The notes under the pieces: generated by a model
The model's input: the letters and a program-made list of their open reading frames with translations, nothing else
The model's database searches: none
Told to the model about the DNA's origin: nothing
Translations under genes and position numbers: made by a program
Shown here: one piece after another, positions 43,303-54,800 of the stretch
How positions within the stretch are numbered: position 1 is the first letter of the stretch
How the letters are laid out: each line of letters begins with the position of its first letter
From: Tetraselmis striata
Lineage: Eukaryota > Chlorophyta > Chlorodendrophyceae > Chlorodendrales > Chlorodendraceae
Direction: 5' to 3'
NCBI GenBank assembly: GCA_006384855.1
Contig: VCJN01000467.1
Location: 1 to 64,000 of the forward strand
Length of the DNA stretch: 64,000 bases

Positions 43303-43694
43303 ATGTTCAAGGGCGAGGAGGAGGTCTGCGAGGTGACGCCGCACTCGGAAGCCGCAGGTGAGTCGCGTTTGTTTTTGCACGACTTGTTCGATTACACAGC
43401 CACCGCCGCGACAAGCAATCAACACGCATATTGACTTTCGCAGTTGCTGTGTCAGACCCCCGCCCAGTCCCTACGGTTGGCGGTAAGCCGACCGTATCGA
43501 ATGTTCAGCGCAACAAGGTCGTGTCGCTGCCGCTGGCGGGCACCGCTGAGTCGCCAAAGCTCCACGGTTTGGTGGACGTGCTGAAGCAGCAGCATAACAG
43601 GGCGGGCGGCATCATCAAGCGCGAACACCAACGCGGTCAAGAACATGGCCGCCACACAAGCCTTCCCCGGCGACAACGTCGACGACGGCAGTAG
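43303..43694 (+). CDS. candidate two-exon small gene, unknown
   Basis: ATG 43303 (MFKGEEEVCEVTPHSEAA) runs to a good donor GTGAGT at about 43358; a TTTCGCAG acceptor ends at about 43441. Joined in phase it continues VAVSDPRPVPTVGGKPTVSN, then LHGLVDVLKQQHNRAGG and a basic end. Near 43640 another frame gives MAATQAFPGDNVDDG and ends PAKKAK, an alternative C-terminus. The splice signals are the main evidence; no domain recognised. Confidence 0.3.
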
Positions 43695-43731
43695 CCCGGA
43701 GCCCCCGGCCAAGAAGGCCAAGTAGCCCGCC

Positions 43732-45931
43732 AATCAGCCGGCGGCTGGAGTGCCGGCCCGGGGCCGGGGTGGTGCTGGGGAAAAGGCGGGCGGTGGGGCG
43801 TTGGGGTTGCGGGCCAGACCGCCGTAGCCGCTGCCGCCATCCACGAGCAGCAGGGCGGCCGCCGTAGTGGCGGTCCTGGCCGAAATCGGATGTAATTAGC
43901 TTGTTCCGCCCGCCCAGCACTGCCGCGCGCCTCGCCGCCCACAGCCGCGCGCCCATTCACTAGCACGGTTGCGCGCTGATTGTCGCGGATTAGGCAAGTG
44001 CGCAGCGAGATTGTCAGGCCTCTAGATCCTCCAAAATCTAGAGGCAGATCCCGGATAGGCCACCGTAAATACTGCGTCGCGATGACGAGTGATATGCGCC
44101 TGATGAAGTTTATTACGAGTATGTCACGGAATGACTACATACGAGTGTCATTATACTGGTAAGATTACGGGATAAATACAGGGTAATACATGCAAATTAC
44201 GATGTGGTGCGGGAGCCTAGTGTCGCCGCGCATGATGCCGCCAAATAACTAGTATAGGCATCGGTGTGGGCGCGTTTCGAATCGTTTGCAGCTTTAGCAC
44301 GCACTTACACCTAGGATATATATGTCCAAGCGTCTTATGCGTCTAACCCGTTGCCACGGTACGCTGTGGGTGTCCCCGCGGGGTTAGTTGTGGCCGGGCT
44401 GCACATTATGATACAATTACGCACCCTAGTATTTCCCACTGCCAGCCGATTGGCACGGATTCATGCTATGCGTGAGCGGTTCCTTCAACACTGCCCTACA
44501 TGCCTTTCCCGCTCGGTTGAGCGGTCGTCTCGTACGCGAGACGTCCGGGTATCGATTCCTGGCCGATGCATTTTCGGCAATATCGTCCCGGCGTGTCATG
44601 GGTTTCCCCGGTTGATGCATTAGCCCTTCGGGGTTCGATTGAGGTAATGGTCCACGGGCTATGCCATACCTGCAACTGCAGATTGTAGCGCACGAGGTCA
44701 AATGTTGGGCGGGACGGCTTCGGCCGATGTCCCGGGGCGAACTTTACTTTTTACTGCTGTTTTGCATGTGGCGGAGGTGAATTCGATACTACCATCGAAT
44801 ATATGTTGGTGGAGTGCCCGCGGTGGGGGTATCACCGGCAATTTATTTGGGGTTGTTAGTTCTGGAGTTAAGGGATTTATTAGTAGTCTGCTTATTGTGT
44901 CAACACCTGCGGACTTACGTGCTTTTATTTGGGGCAGGGTCCCCCCTTCCCGTAATTATCGGCGCCCTGGATTTACTAGGAATGGAAAATTTTCCAGCTA
45001 TGGCGTCGGGCCCTCCCTCGCATTGCATTTTTTTTTGCACATATAAGGATTTTCAGGAGGAAAAAAATCCTTATCGCACTCCCGAAATGCTTTGCTCCGC
45101 GGGGTGGGGCCCCAACTTGCATTACTCGAATAGGCCGACGCCCAAACGGGTAGGGCGGACCTTTCGTGGTCAGTTGAGTGGCTCAGTGCCGGGCGGTATT
45201 TTGCTGGCATTGTTTTTGACGGTGATCCAACACTGTTGGAAATGCCGTCACTACTGGCCACTGGTAAATTAGTCATGCAGAATGCTTTGGCAGTTTGCTT
45301 GTCGACCAACGGAGCGTCGTCTACACAAGGCATTCCGTAATTGGATCGCTGCCTATATTTTGGCGGTGATTTCCGATATCGCCTTCTGCTGCTAGCTCAT
45401 GTAATTATTATCGCTGCCTATATGGCCGTCGCAGAGACGCTGCAAGGGTTTCACCAGGGTTTACGGGTTTACCCCTGGTTTCACTGGTGCCAGTCTTGTC
45501 CCGGGGCGGGAAGCTCAAGTACCTATCAGAACGTAATATCTGAACCAGTACATATCACTCATCCATCCCGCCTCGTGCGGAATACGGGCCGCTTCTAGCT
45601 AGGCGGGTTTTGCCGTGTTGATCTTTTGGTACGGGTACTGCTTTTAGCGGTGGATTTAGTACAGGGCACTGGCCTTTTTGTAATTCACACCAGTATCAAA
45701 ACCTATACCTCTACGACGAGGACTTATTTTTTTCTATACGTGGGTATGGGGATATCCTGGCGGGAAGCTGGCACTGCAGCCCAGTCGTGCCGGTGGGCAT
45801 GTCCCCCTTGCGAGCGGTCGACACCGGGTGAAGGGAACCTTCGTGCTTCTCGGGCGGCATATTGTTCTCGCCACAACTCACACCACCCACCACGCTGGAC
45901 ACGCAGGACGCAAGCTGACATGGGGACCACC
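43732..45931. other. unassigned region with dispersed repeats
   Basis: 44553-44750: second copy of the 200-bp repeat of 34936. 45430-45510: inverted copy of the 33485/33743 repeat, with an internal duplication around GTTTAC. 45590-45710: inverted copy of the ~130-bp unit of 17341. No recognised gene. A 152-codon frame at 44814-45272 shows hydrophobic stretches but no known motif. Confidence 0.4.
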
Positions 45932-48255
45932 ATGGACGTGGCCAAGCGGCTGTCCTTCGGAGACCTGTCACTCCACACCCCTGAGGTGCTGGACGTCCCA
46001 GAGCTGCTGGCAGCGTTTAGAGCGCCCTCGGCCCGTAGCTTCGAGAGGTGACTGCGCTGACTGCCGTTGACCGCTGACGAATAACCTGACCATGGTGGTA
46101 TTTGTACGAGTAGCGGCATGTCAGCGGCGCTGGCTGCCAGCCCCCCTGGCCTGACCAGTACCGCTGCCACCTGCTGCGCGGCGCCCTGCGGTGTACGGCA
46201 GGGCGCTGGAGCAGCTGGTCGCCGTCAACGGCAGTCGTTTCGAGAAGATGCTGGCTGCGTCCCACCGGCAAGCCGAATCGGGCAGCGAGTCTGACCTGCA
46301 GCGCTTGCGCAAGCAGCTGTCCATGGTCAAGAACAACTTTCAGACGTATGATGTCCAGGACGAGTTCATGTCAGGTGCGGGGCTTGAGCTGCTCATAGAG
46401 AGGAACTAGAGAGGTCTCACGCGGGATAAGGTTCTGACTGTTTTGGGTGCTGAGCCGTTTGTTCCTGACAAGAGCCCCGCCGGCACCCACCTAGCCCTGC
46501 TGTCCGGTGACCTGCAGCAACAGGCGCCGGCAGGCGATGCGCACGCTGACGCAGCAGAGCTCAAGCAACACAAAGATTCCAATGACAGCATGCGTGAGGA
46601 GATCCTTGAGTCTATTGTTACATTGGTGCGGGCATCTATGTTGCAGTATTTCGGGCACATCAACCAGAGGGGGGGGGCAAGGGAGTGGGGACAGGACCAA
46701 TCTGTCAACGCAGGGGCTTAACAAAGTGTTGTCTGCTGCATCATCTGGGATCTAGGTGGAGGCCAACAATGTTGTCAGCGAGAAGGAGAGCTGCGTGAAG
46801 AGTGAGCTGGAGACATTGGCCAAGGAGGTGGCAGCCCACCAGGCATGGAAGTCCTCCCAGGTTGACCGCCACCACATATGTTAGACCACTTAGCCCATAT
46901 TATTCCGGCTCTGCAATGTCCAGCTCCACATTTCGCTAAGCAGTGCGCTCCGCGCTCCCTGGCAACCTGTTCACCGCAGCAGGAGAACAGGCAATCCTCT
47001 CCCATGTCAAATCTGACCTCTGAGGTATGCAGCCCAATCAGGCTGGCCTGGAATCGCCCCTCAAGGAGCGAAGATCGAATAGGAAGGGGGCGGGGGCTGA
47101 TCCTCTGCCACTCTGGCTATCACAGGCTGACAGCTTGGAGAGGATGTGTGTGGAACATGAGGCGCTTGCGGTGGAGCTGGAGTCTGCCATCGCGTCCGAG
47201 CTGGATGAGATGGAGGCACTGCACGCAGAGGTGCAGGCGCTGGAGGAGGCCAACGCCAGGAGCGCCGGCCCCGGCACTGCCAGCAGGTTCACGGATGCCG
47301 GCGAGTGGTGCCGGGAGCTAGAGGCACTCTTTGCGACGCTTTCCGGCGTGGAGGTCGCCGCCATCAACGAGGGTGCCATCCAGTTGCGCCTGACAACCCA
47401 CACGAAGGACGCGCAAGGTGGGCCTCTGCCCCACTGGGCGTAGACGCAGCCAAGCGCGGTCCCCAGACACACTCGCCACGCTGCCGACGCTGCTGTGTTG
47501 CTATGTTGCTCTCAGGGAGCGTTCAGGTCGCGACACACAGCCTGGAGGTGTGCCTGGCGCCGGGCGAAGCGGGCGTGCAGAGCCTGGCCGTCAGCCCCCC
47601 TGGTGTGACGCTGGCGGACATCCAGGCGTTTGCTTTGCAAGGTGGGCGGGGCGTGTTGCCCCTGGTGGTGCAGCAGGTGCATGCACGTCTGGCCGCAGAC
47701 GCCCGGCGGAAGCTCGGGCTGCAAGGTGCCACCCCTGGAATCCCCCCCGCCCCATCTGCCTATCTCCCGGCCCCTCCCTTGCCCCTCTAAACCCCAGCAA
47801 CCAAGCTGCTAGCTGAGAAGCAACTCCGTTTGGCTACTTGCAACCCCCGGTAGCCGCGCGTAAGGTGTTTCAGGTGACACAAGTCACAGAGGACGCCACG
47901 CTTTTCCGGTGCCTGCTGGCTGGCGGTGCCGCAGAGCTCGAGTGCCGACTCCCCCTGTCCTGGCCGGCGCCGGGCGTGGGTATTGAGCTCATCGACCTGC
48001 AGGTAAGCACACTGCGCCCCTGGCCAGCCCGCTTGCCTGTCTTTCGGTGCGCTGTGCGTTGCGCAATCATCCGCCGAATCCTCCGCATGCTAAACTGCAT
48101 GGTCCCTCCTGTTGGCATGTCAGGCTGGCTCTGGCGCGGACCTGACTCCCATCCTGCAGACTGCTCGTGAGACTGGCGACGAAGGCTCATTGTTAAATAA
48201 GCTGCACTCTCTGGAGGCAGCCGTTTCTGCTGCACTCCCTCCTGCAGCCCAGTGA
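45932..48255 (+). CDS. coiled-coil/RWD-like protein, possible KNL1/Spc105 kinetochore homologue
   Basis: Nine exons in phase give 489 residues: 45932-46047, 46202-46374, 46414-46625, 46756-46860, 46980-47024, 47126-47417, 47516-47725, 47818-48002, 48124-48255. ATG 45920 is an alternative start. N-terminus MDVAKRLSFGDLSLHTPEVL; the middle is helical (KNNFQTYDVQDEFMSGLT, VSEKESCVKSELETLAKEV, CVEHEALAVELESAIASELD). The C-terminal third has beta-rich RWD-like blocks: LEALFATLSGVEVAAINEGA, and EDATLFRCLLAGGAAELECR before LPLSWPAPG. Coiled coil followed by RWD domains is the plan of KNL1/Spc7 C-termini, which hold the Mis12 complex. This is a fold-level guess. The start of exon 8 and the 45-bp exon 5 are the least certain joints. 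Confidence 0.6.
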
Positions 48256-48396
48256 ACCGGCTGCGCCAAAGCTGCCGTAGCGAAAGCTGGACTCTGCCTA
48301 GGCCGGCAACAAGCTGGGAATACTTCCCCCCCCCCCCCCCACCCCCCCAACCCCCCCTGCTCTCAAGGTGCCATAAGCTCAAGACGCTATTTCTAC
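48256..48396. other. short gap between convergent genes with C tract
   Basis: Contains a long interrupted poly(C) run (48328-48357). No gene. Confidence 0.5.
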
Positions 48397-48759
48397 TCAG
48401 TGTGCCCGGCCCTTGAGGCACTCTGTGGTGCACCTCTTTAAGCACTGGTCGTTCCAATCTGGCACCTGGTGCATCTCGGCACACACGACGCGCTGGCAGG
48501 CCTCCACACACGCGTCGTTGCTGGAGACTCCGCACACTGTGACGCAGGTGTTGGGCGTGGGGTCCTTGGCGAGGCCGCCCATCCGCTGCAGCAACTTGCC
48601 CGAGGTGCAAACCCGCTCGCACACAAAACCCGAGGAGGAGCCCGCCCCCTCCTCTTCGGGCCCGCCCTCTTCCGTGCCCTTGTTTTTACCTCGCGCGGAC
48701 ATGACGCCGCGCACCACTAGCGCAGGCACCGCCAGGCCGGCGGCCCACCACGGTTGCAT
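48397..48759 (-). CDS. small conserved Cys-rich protein
   Basis: 120 residues from ATG 48759 (MQPWWAAGLAVPALVVRGVM): a hydrophobic N-terminus that could be a membrane anchor or part of a targeting peptide, then a Gly/Glu linker. The C-terminal domain has paired cysteines: FVCERVCTSGKLLQRMGGL, KDPTPNTCVTVCGVSSNDAC, VEACQRVVCAEMHQVPDWND and QCLKRCTTECLK. It contains a repeated C-x3-C spacing, so a disulphide or metal-bound helical bundle is plausible. It resembles an uncharacterised family in plants and algae as far as I can recall, possibly plastid-targeted. An upstream exon with a transit peptide may be missing. Converges with the kinetochore-like gene. Confidence 0.65.
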   Translation of the reverse strand: MQPWWAAGLAVPALVVRGVMSARGKNKGTEEGGPEEEGAGSSSGFVCERVCTSGKLLQRMGGLAKDPTPNTCVTVCGVSSNDACVEACQRVVCAEMHQVPDWNDQCLKRCTTECLKGRAH

Positions 48760-49346
48760 GCTGTGCGCGGCGCGTCTGCGGCCCCGCCGACCTTTGTGGC
48801 TGAGAGTGTCAGAGGGTATATGTACCAATGCTTCCGGCGGCAACCCTGATGCGAGTTGGAGGCAGTACGGGGACGGCCGCTAGTATGGGGTAGTCGGCAG
48901 AGGGAGTAGTCGTGATGGTGCTGGCGGCGCGCTGCGCTGCTGCTGCTGGCGGTGCAATCCGCTGCCGGGCGGCCGTACGTACCGGGTACGGGATAGTAGT
49001 ACATGTCTCACAATATACATATATCGCCGTTCCTACTACTAGTGTCATGTATGTAATGTGTATCATGATTCGTCGCGTATAACAGGGACTTCATGAGCAG
49101 AGCAACAGCGAATTACAAGCGCAGCATATATCGCGATGACGGTAGATACATAGTCGCTACTACCCGTATACGCAGGGGTATCAGCACTAATCCTTAGCTC
49201 CAGTGGAGAATAAAAAGCAGGAACCCGACAATTATAGTTGCGAGTTGTTGGCTGCCCACCTGCCGCACCACTGCTAGCGCCGCAGCTGCCGGAACAAGCC
49301 CGCAGGAGGGGGAGGCCTCCCCCGAAGCGGGACGGGGGGAGGCGGG
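48760..49346. other. divergent promoter region
   Basis: No gene. Lies between the start of the Cys-rich gene (-) and the membrane protein gene (+), so it should hold both promoters. AT-rich around 49000-49200. Confidence 0.4.
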
Positions 49347-49616
49347 ATGATGCGCGAAGCGGGGGAGCCAGTAGTACGGGTGTGCGCCCCGCTGCTGCGG
49401 ACGCACCTGCTGGGGCTGCTGGCGGCCCTGGACGCGGCGATCACTACTTGCCTGGTCCTTCTATGCATCAGGGTGCCCCCCCCCCCCCGGACCCTCCCGC
49501 CACGCGCCCCCCCCACACACACACACATGACACAGATGCACGCACACGCATGCGAGAGAGAGAGCGCACACTGTAGCGGACCATTGCAGCGGGACGTATT
49601 ATGATGCTGTGTCTGT

Positions 49617-49652
<36 letters not shown>

Positions 49653-50447
49653 CGCTAATCCCCCGCCGCGTTCGGGGCGTTGCTTCGCCTATTTGTTGCG
49701 CAGGGTAACGTCTGGCAAGCGCTGTTTCCACCGGGCTGGCCCAGCCGGGACGCCTACGCCACCTCGCTGGGCGACGTGGTGGCATTGCTGGGGTTACGAT
49801 GGTGCTTAGTGACCGCGACGGGCTTTGGTAGCGGCTTCCTGCTAACACGCCACGGGCTGCTGCTCACCGCGGGCGCTCACTGTCTGTCGACAGTCTTCCT
49901 GGTCGCCAAGGGTGTGGCCGCACTGGAGATGGGCCGGAACTGCGATGGCGATGACTGCTCGCCGCCGCACCTGGGGGGCCTCAACCTGCCCGCCACACTG
50001 GATGCCTTCAGCGTGACGGCCGCCTGGGCGCAGTATGCCCTCACGCTGCGTTCGCTGCGCCTGCTGCGTACGCAGCTGGAGGTGGATTTGGCGCGCAGCC
50101 TGAGCCCGGGGCTGGCCTGCTCCTGGCTGGCGGCCTCGGAGGCACGGCAGCCGCTGCTACCTGGGGAGGGGGCGCGTCTGGCGGAGGCACCGCCGCCAGA
50201 GGCAATGGGCCTGCGGGACGTGGGTGGCTGCATGCCGCCCCCCGGCGGAGCAGACAGCGATGACGGCGACAGCGAGGCCTCCTTCCACACCACGCGCAGC
50301 GACCATAGCGCCGCGAGCTCCTTTGCCTCCGCCGCAACTGCTGCCACCTTCACCTCCGCCACCTCTTCATACCACTCTGTGGCATCCTCGGCGGACGGGT
50401 CCGGTGGGCAACCCCGCCGCAGCTTCTGGGGGCGCTGGAGGTCTTGA
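49347..50447 (+). CDS. multi-pass membrane protein, family unknown
   Basis: Two exons, 49347-49472 and 49704-50447, joined in phase (R|GNVWQALF) for 289 residues. Hydrophobic segments: THLLGLLAALDAAITTCLVL, SLGDVVALLGLRWCLVTATG, RHGLLLTAGAHCLSTVFLVA and FSVTAAWAQYALTLRSLRLL, so three or four membrane spans. The C-terminal 90 residues are Ser/Ala/Asp-rich (GGADSDDGDSEASFHTTRSD) and probably cytosolic and phosphorylatable. It resembles in outline the extra N-terminal membrane domain of some ABC transporters but no ATPase follows; that match is weak. The intron has C13 right after the donor GTG, a CA repeat and a G32 run. TGTAA lies 25 bases after the stop. Confidence 0.7.
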
Positions 50448-50471
50448 CGTGTGGCCTGTGCTGCCACTCCC

Positions 50472-50476
50472 TGTAA
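50472..50476 (+). terminator. TGTAA poly(A) signal, membrane protein gene
   Basis: TGTAA starting 25 bases past the stop codon. Confidence 0.6.
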
Positions 50477-51177
50477 CAACTGTAGCATGTATACTCGGTC
50501 TATGGAACTTGCCTCGTCCCGGTCATGCCTTCCCGCGGCCCCGCTGATATTCCACTGGCAATGCCTGCATACGCATCAGTGGGGCTGGAAATATGTGGGA
50601 GCGAGTCTCTGGGCAATATTATGACAGAGATGGGAAGTCGGCAATGCGTACCGTCTGTCCGGCATTGCAGCATGCGAGTGTGGTGCAGGCGTCATAGTGT
50701 CTTACACCAGCCCGGAGGTGCCCAACCTTAGTTGGAAGGGAGGTGCAAGGTGTGTGCTGAACAGATGGGCTTTTGCTGCAGAGAATTTATGCATCCTCTC
50801 CGGCAGACAGGTGCCATGGCTTTTGGTGTGGCAACATATTGTCATAATCGTGGCAGCTTTTCTTTTCAATGCCCATGTGAAGGATAGCACGAACACCAGC
50901 AGGCGTGAGTACATCGAGGTAGGCGGCGGTAGATAGCCAGAATTTACATTTGTTATTTACCAGCTGGGGGATTTCAACTTCTGTTCACACTGCCCAAGAA
51001 AAGCAATGCTTTGTTAGGGCACATAGTGTTGACCACGTACAGCTCCATCATTCTTAAATTATTGGTATATTTTGTCGTTTTAAAAAACAGACGATGTATC
51101 ATGGCTGGTATTGCGCTGACTATTATGTACCGGTAGTATCATTATTTCAATATCATCCTAATATATCCCCCCCCTCC

Positions 51178-51212
<35 letters not shown>

Positions 51213-51856
51213 GTCTTGTCCCCTGCCCAAAATCACACAACACTCGGGAATTCACTGTTGCGCGGGTATTTGGCAATGTTATTGGATGCCATACAACCAA
51301 TCGCAGGCACGCTCAATAGCCACTGGGCGCATCGTCTTAAATAGCGAAATAACGGTTATTTAGGCGCGGAGAAGTGGGTGATAAAGTGGTAGGACAGCTG
51401 CAACAGTGCGTCATTTTAGCACTGTAAGCGGGTTAGGAGCGTATGGATAACGGTTTTTGGCAAGTATAGGTGCCATTTATTTCTTCCAAATTCGCCGACA
51501 TAGTACCATTATGCGACAACCCCGTGTTATTTACTGAGTAAAAATGAGTCTTTACGCGAGAGGGTACACGAGTCTGAGCGCCGCCATCACTGTTGGAAAA
51601 AAATGCTGCAATTCCAGTCTTGGGAGGTGTGCCAAGAGGCATATCTTCGCGAAACGGTGTCGGATTGAGGCGTACGAGGTCGACGCGTTAGAATGCGGAT
51701 GGCGGAAGTGCTTTCACATGTATCACTGGACACACAATCTTCGGATTTTCGCGCTCAGAATTGCCATTTGCTAACATATATGGGATACACACGATCCGAA
51801 AATCCTATATGTGAATTTGTGTTTGGATGTATAATATGTGTGTTTACATAGATGTA

Positions 51857-51889
<33 letters not shown>

Positions 51890-54800
51890 CTGTGTCTGTG
51901 TGTCTGTGTGTGTCTGTGTGTCTGTGTGTCTGTGTCTGTGTGTCTGTGTCTGTGTGTCTGTATTATTTACTACACGTTTTCAAACTTTGGAGCCGAATGT
52001 CAGGCCCCGTAACGGGCACCTAGGTGCAACCCATAGTGCCTCAGACTCGAGCCCACTATAGGTCTCACACTCGCCGAAACAGGGTCCGCTTAATTGCATT
52101 TAATAATACGGTACTTGTACCGGATCGTCCCCCATACTGTACTTATTATTCATACTAGATCCATACTGACATTTACGGCACAATAGTAGCCCCCGCCTAT
52201 TACCCGCTTACTCCCGATTATTTCCGATTCGTTAACTAGGAGCTGCTTATTGCCCATGGGGTAGGACTGCACGTAGCGAGGCCACTCGAAGCGTGAAAAT
52301 GCTCACGCGCATACGCGAAAGCTAATTTATCCTTTTTTGCAAAGCGCACGCGCATGCACATGAGGTCATGAGACTTCAGTGATGAGTGACGGCAAATTAT
52401 ATGTGAGTAAAGGTAGCGACTTAGATAGCGACAAACGATGACACGTCGTGCTACGAGTATGGTAGGGAACGGTACTACCGGTTACCGGCGGTAGCTACGG
52501 GTAGAGTAAGCTCCACCCGCTCCACTCTACGTGAGCCTCCATCCTACCAGCAGCATGTCAATGGAATCTGTTGCGCTGGCAGTGAGATACCTCCGTCCAT
52601 GATGAGTCCTCGTCGTTTTCTGCTTGTATATATTACGCACGAAATATACATATGCACCGCTCGGAAGTCATGCGCGGGTGCGTAGCGTTACTCGTGGCAG
52701 TTTGCCCCGCAAAGTTGACCGGACGCGACCACACGCGACAACCGCGACCCGCCACCGCGCCGCGTGCGGTCTCGTTACCTTGTCGCTCGAGTTCCCGCAC
52801 GCGCCATCTCCGATGTGAGTGCTCATACTTGGAGCCTATCATATTCGCTACATGTAGGCATATGCGGTTTTTCATGATGGTAAAGGTGTAAGATTTTATT
52901 CTGTCAGTCGAATAACACGACTCGATGCTACTGAGAAGTTCACGACTCCTATCCACTGATACTTGACCGCAGCAAGCAAGCCCAGTACTAGTGCTACCCA
53001 TAATAGCTTGAAATAAGTAAAATATCGTGTAAAGGACGACGACCACAACAATCACCAGTAGCGTGCCATGCATCGAACTGCCAACACGCCGCAAAGGGTA
53101 GCAGCTATTTAGTCGCGGCCGATACGCGAGTACCTTTGATCGTGTCCGAAAGGCTTATCTCTCACTGCATGGATTGCGCGCTCCCCGCATAAAGGCCCCG
53201 GCAATAAGACCGCGAGTACGGACTCGCTCAGAGCCCGCACTGGGGCGCCGCGTGGTGTATCTAGTATTTGCATCTAGGTGGCTACGCTCCATGGCGGGAC
53301 CGCATTGAGCAGCCCGGCCATGTGCAGCAGATAATAGTAGACAACTCGGCCAGCCGCGACCAACTTGGTCGTCGTATCGCGGGTCAGCAAGCATGTGATT
53401 TTTGAGGCGGGGCGGAGGTCAACAAGCATGTACCATGCGAGTCGCTAAAGGTCATTCCATAAACTAAGGTCACGATACCGTCATTGTCGTCGGTGGTACG
53501 TTAATACAATATGTGAAATCTTCTTCTTCCGATGACGAAAAAATGTTCTATACATGACGGTCACTGCGTGACCGCGTCACTGCGTGGGCATGGCAAGGCG
53601 TCCGGGGAGATTTCGTCCCACCCCACGCCACGGCAATGCCGTGCCCAGCCACCATCGCACGGGGCACGACCCACCCGCCCGCCGGCCGAGATTATTAAGT
53701 TTCAGCATGCATCGGAGAGAACATGCCTTCACTAAATGGTCAACACAATGGTAGGCCTCCGCTTCCTCCCAACTATTGGCCAATAACGCAGCTCCCCCAA
53801 CACCTCGTCCCGTATAGCACATCGTAGCACAAGTATATATAGCTACATTACCTCTCATCCTCCCTCCTGAGTGCTCCCCTGCCTGTGAGCCCCTCGCTCC
53901 CCGGCTACTGATACTATTTCCGTATCACGCTAGTTGCCTCGACCCTTGCAGCACCCCATTGGACGGGACGTTTATCTACGGGACGGGACGTTTATCTACG
54001 ACACGGAACCATATGCAATGCTAGCGGCGAGGTCTCACAGCGCCACAACACGCGCCACCGCAGTACATGTGATGTGCCGCGGGTAATTGGTCGGGGAGTT
54101 AGTTGGTGCTGAGTTGCTATGGAGTTTGAGGGGTTGGCTATGCATCACGTACGTGGTGCGCATGACGTCCAAACCATGTCGCCGTGCGCATGGTCCCGCC
54201 TCTGCGAGGCGGTGACGCGATGATGATCTTCATGTCACGCGACGCGACCCAAATGGCATGTTCGTGTGTGACATGTCCGTGCATCACCGCGTCATCGGCA
54301 GTACAGGTACCCGTACGGAAACCCGATGACGATGACGCCGATACTACCGTATAGAACGTGTTAATGAGAATATATACATGTACATGTACCAGCACCAGCG
54401 CCAGGCAACATATATAGATATATGTCGCCGTGATGGGCGTACGTAGTGTCGTCCTAGTGCCTTTTGGGTAATTTTTGATCAGCTTTTGCAGCTAGCCCAT
54501 GGCATGTAAATAACTATGTCGTCCGTGGCCGCGTGACGCTCGGCGGTCTCGACCCTGCCCGGCCGGACTGGAATGATACACGTAGCGACCAGCGAGAACG
54601 AGGCCATCACGACTTACCACATCCCCACCCCCTTCGGGGATGATGGCTGCTCGCCTATCTAGACCCTAGCATGCAACCACCGGCCCATGACCGCTTCTCG
54701 GCCAGAGTAGTAGGCCCCCTTGCTTGACTAAGAAAGTGGGCCGGATAAATCGGCGCTTTGGGTGGTCCCATGGTTGGGTTCCTAGGCTGCTTGGTTCGGA

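Noticed and set aside
51827..52061. Three overlapping Cys/Val-rich frames
   Set aside because: Translation of the (TG)n microsatellite.
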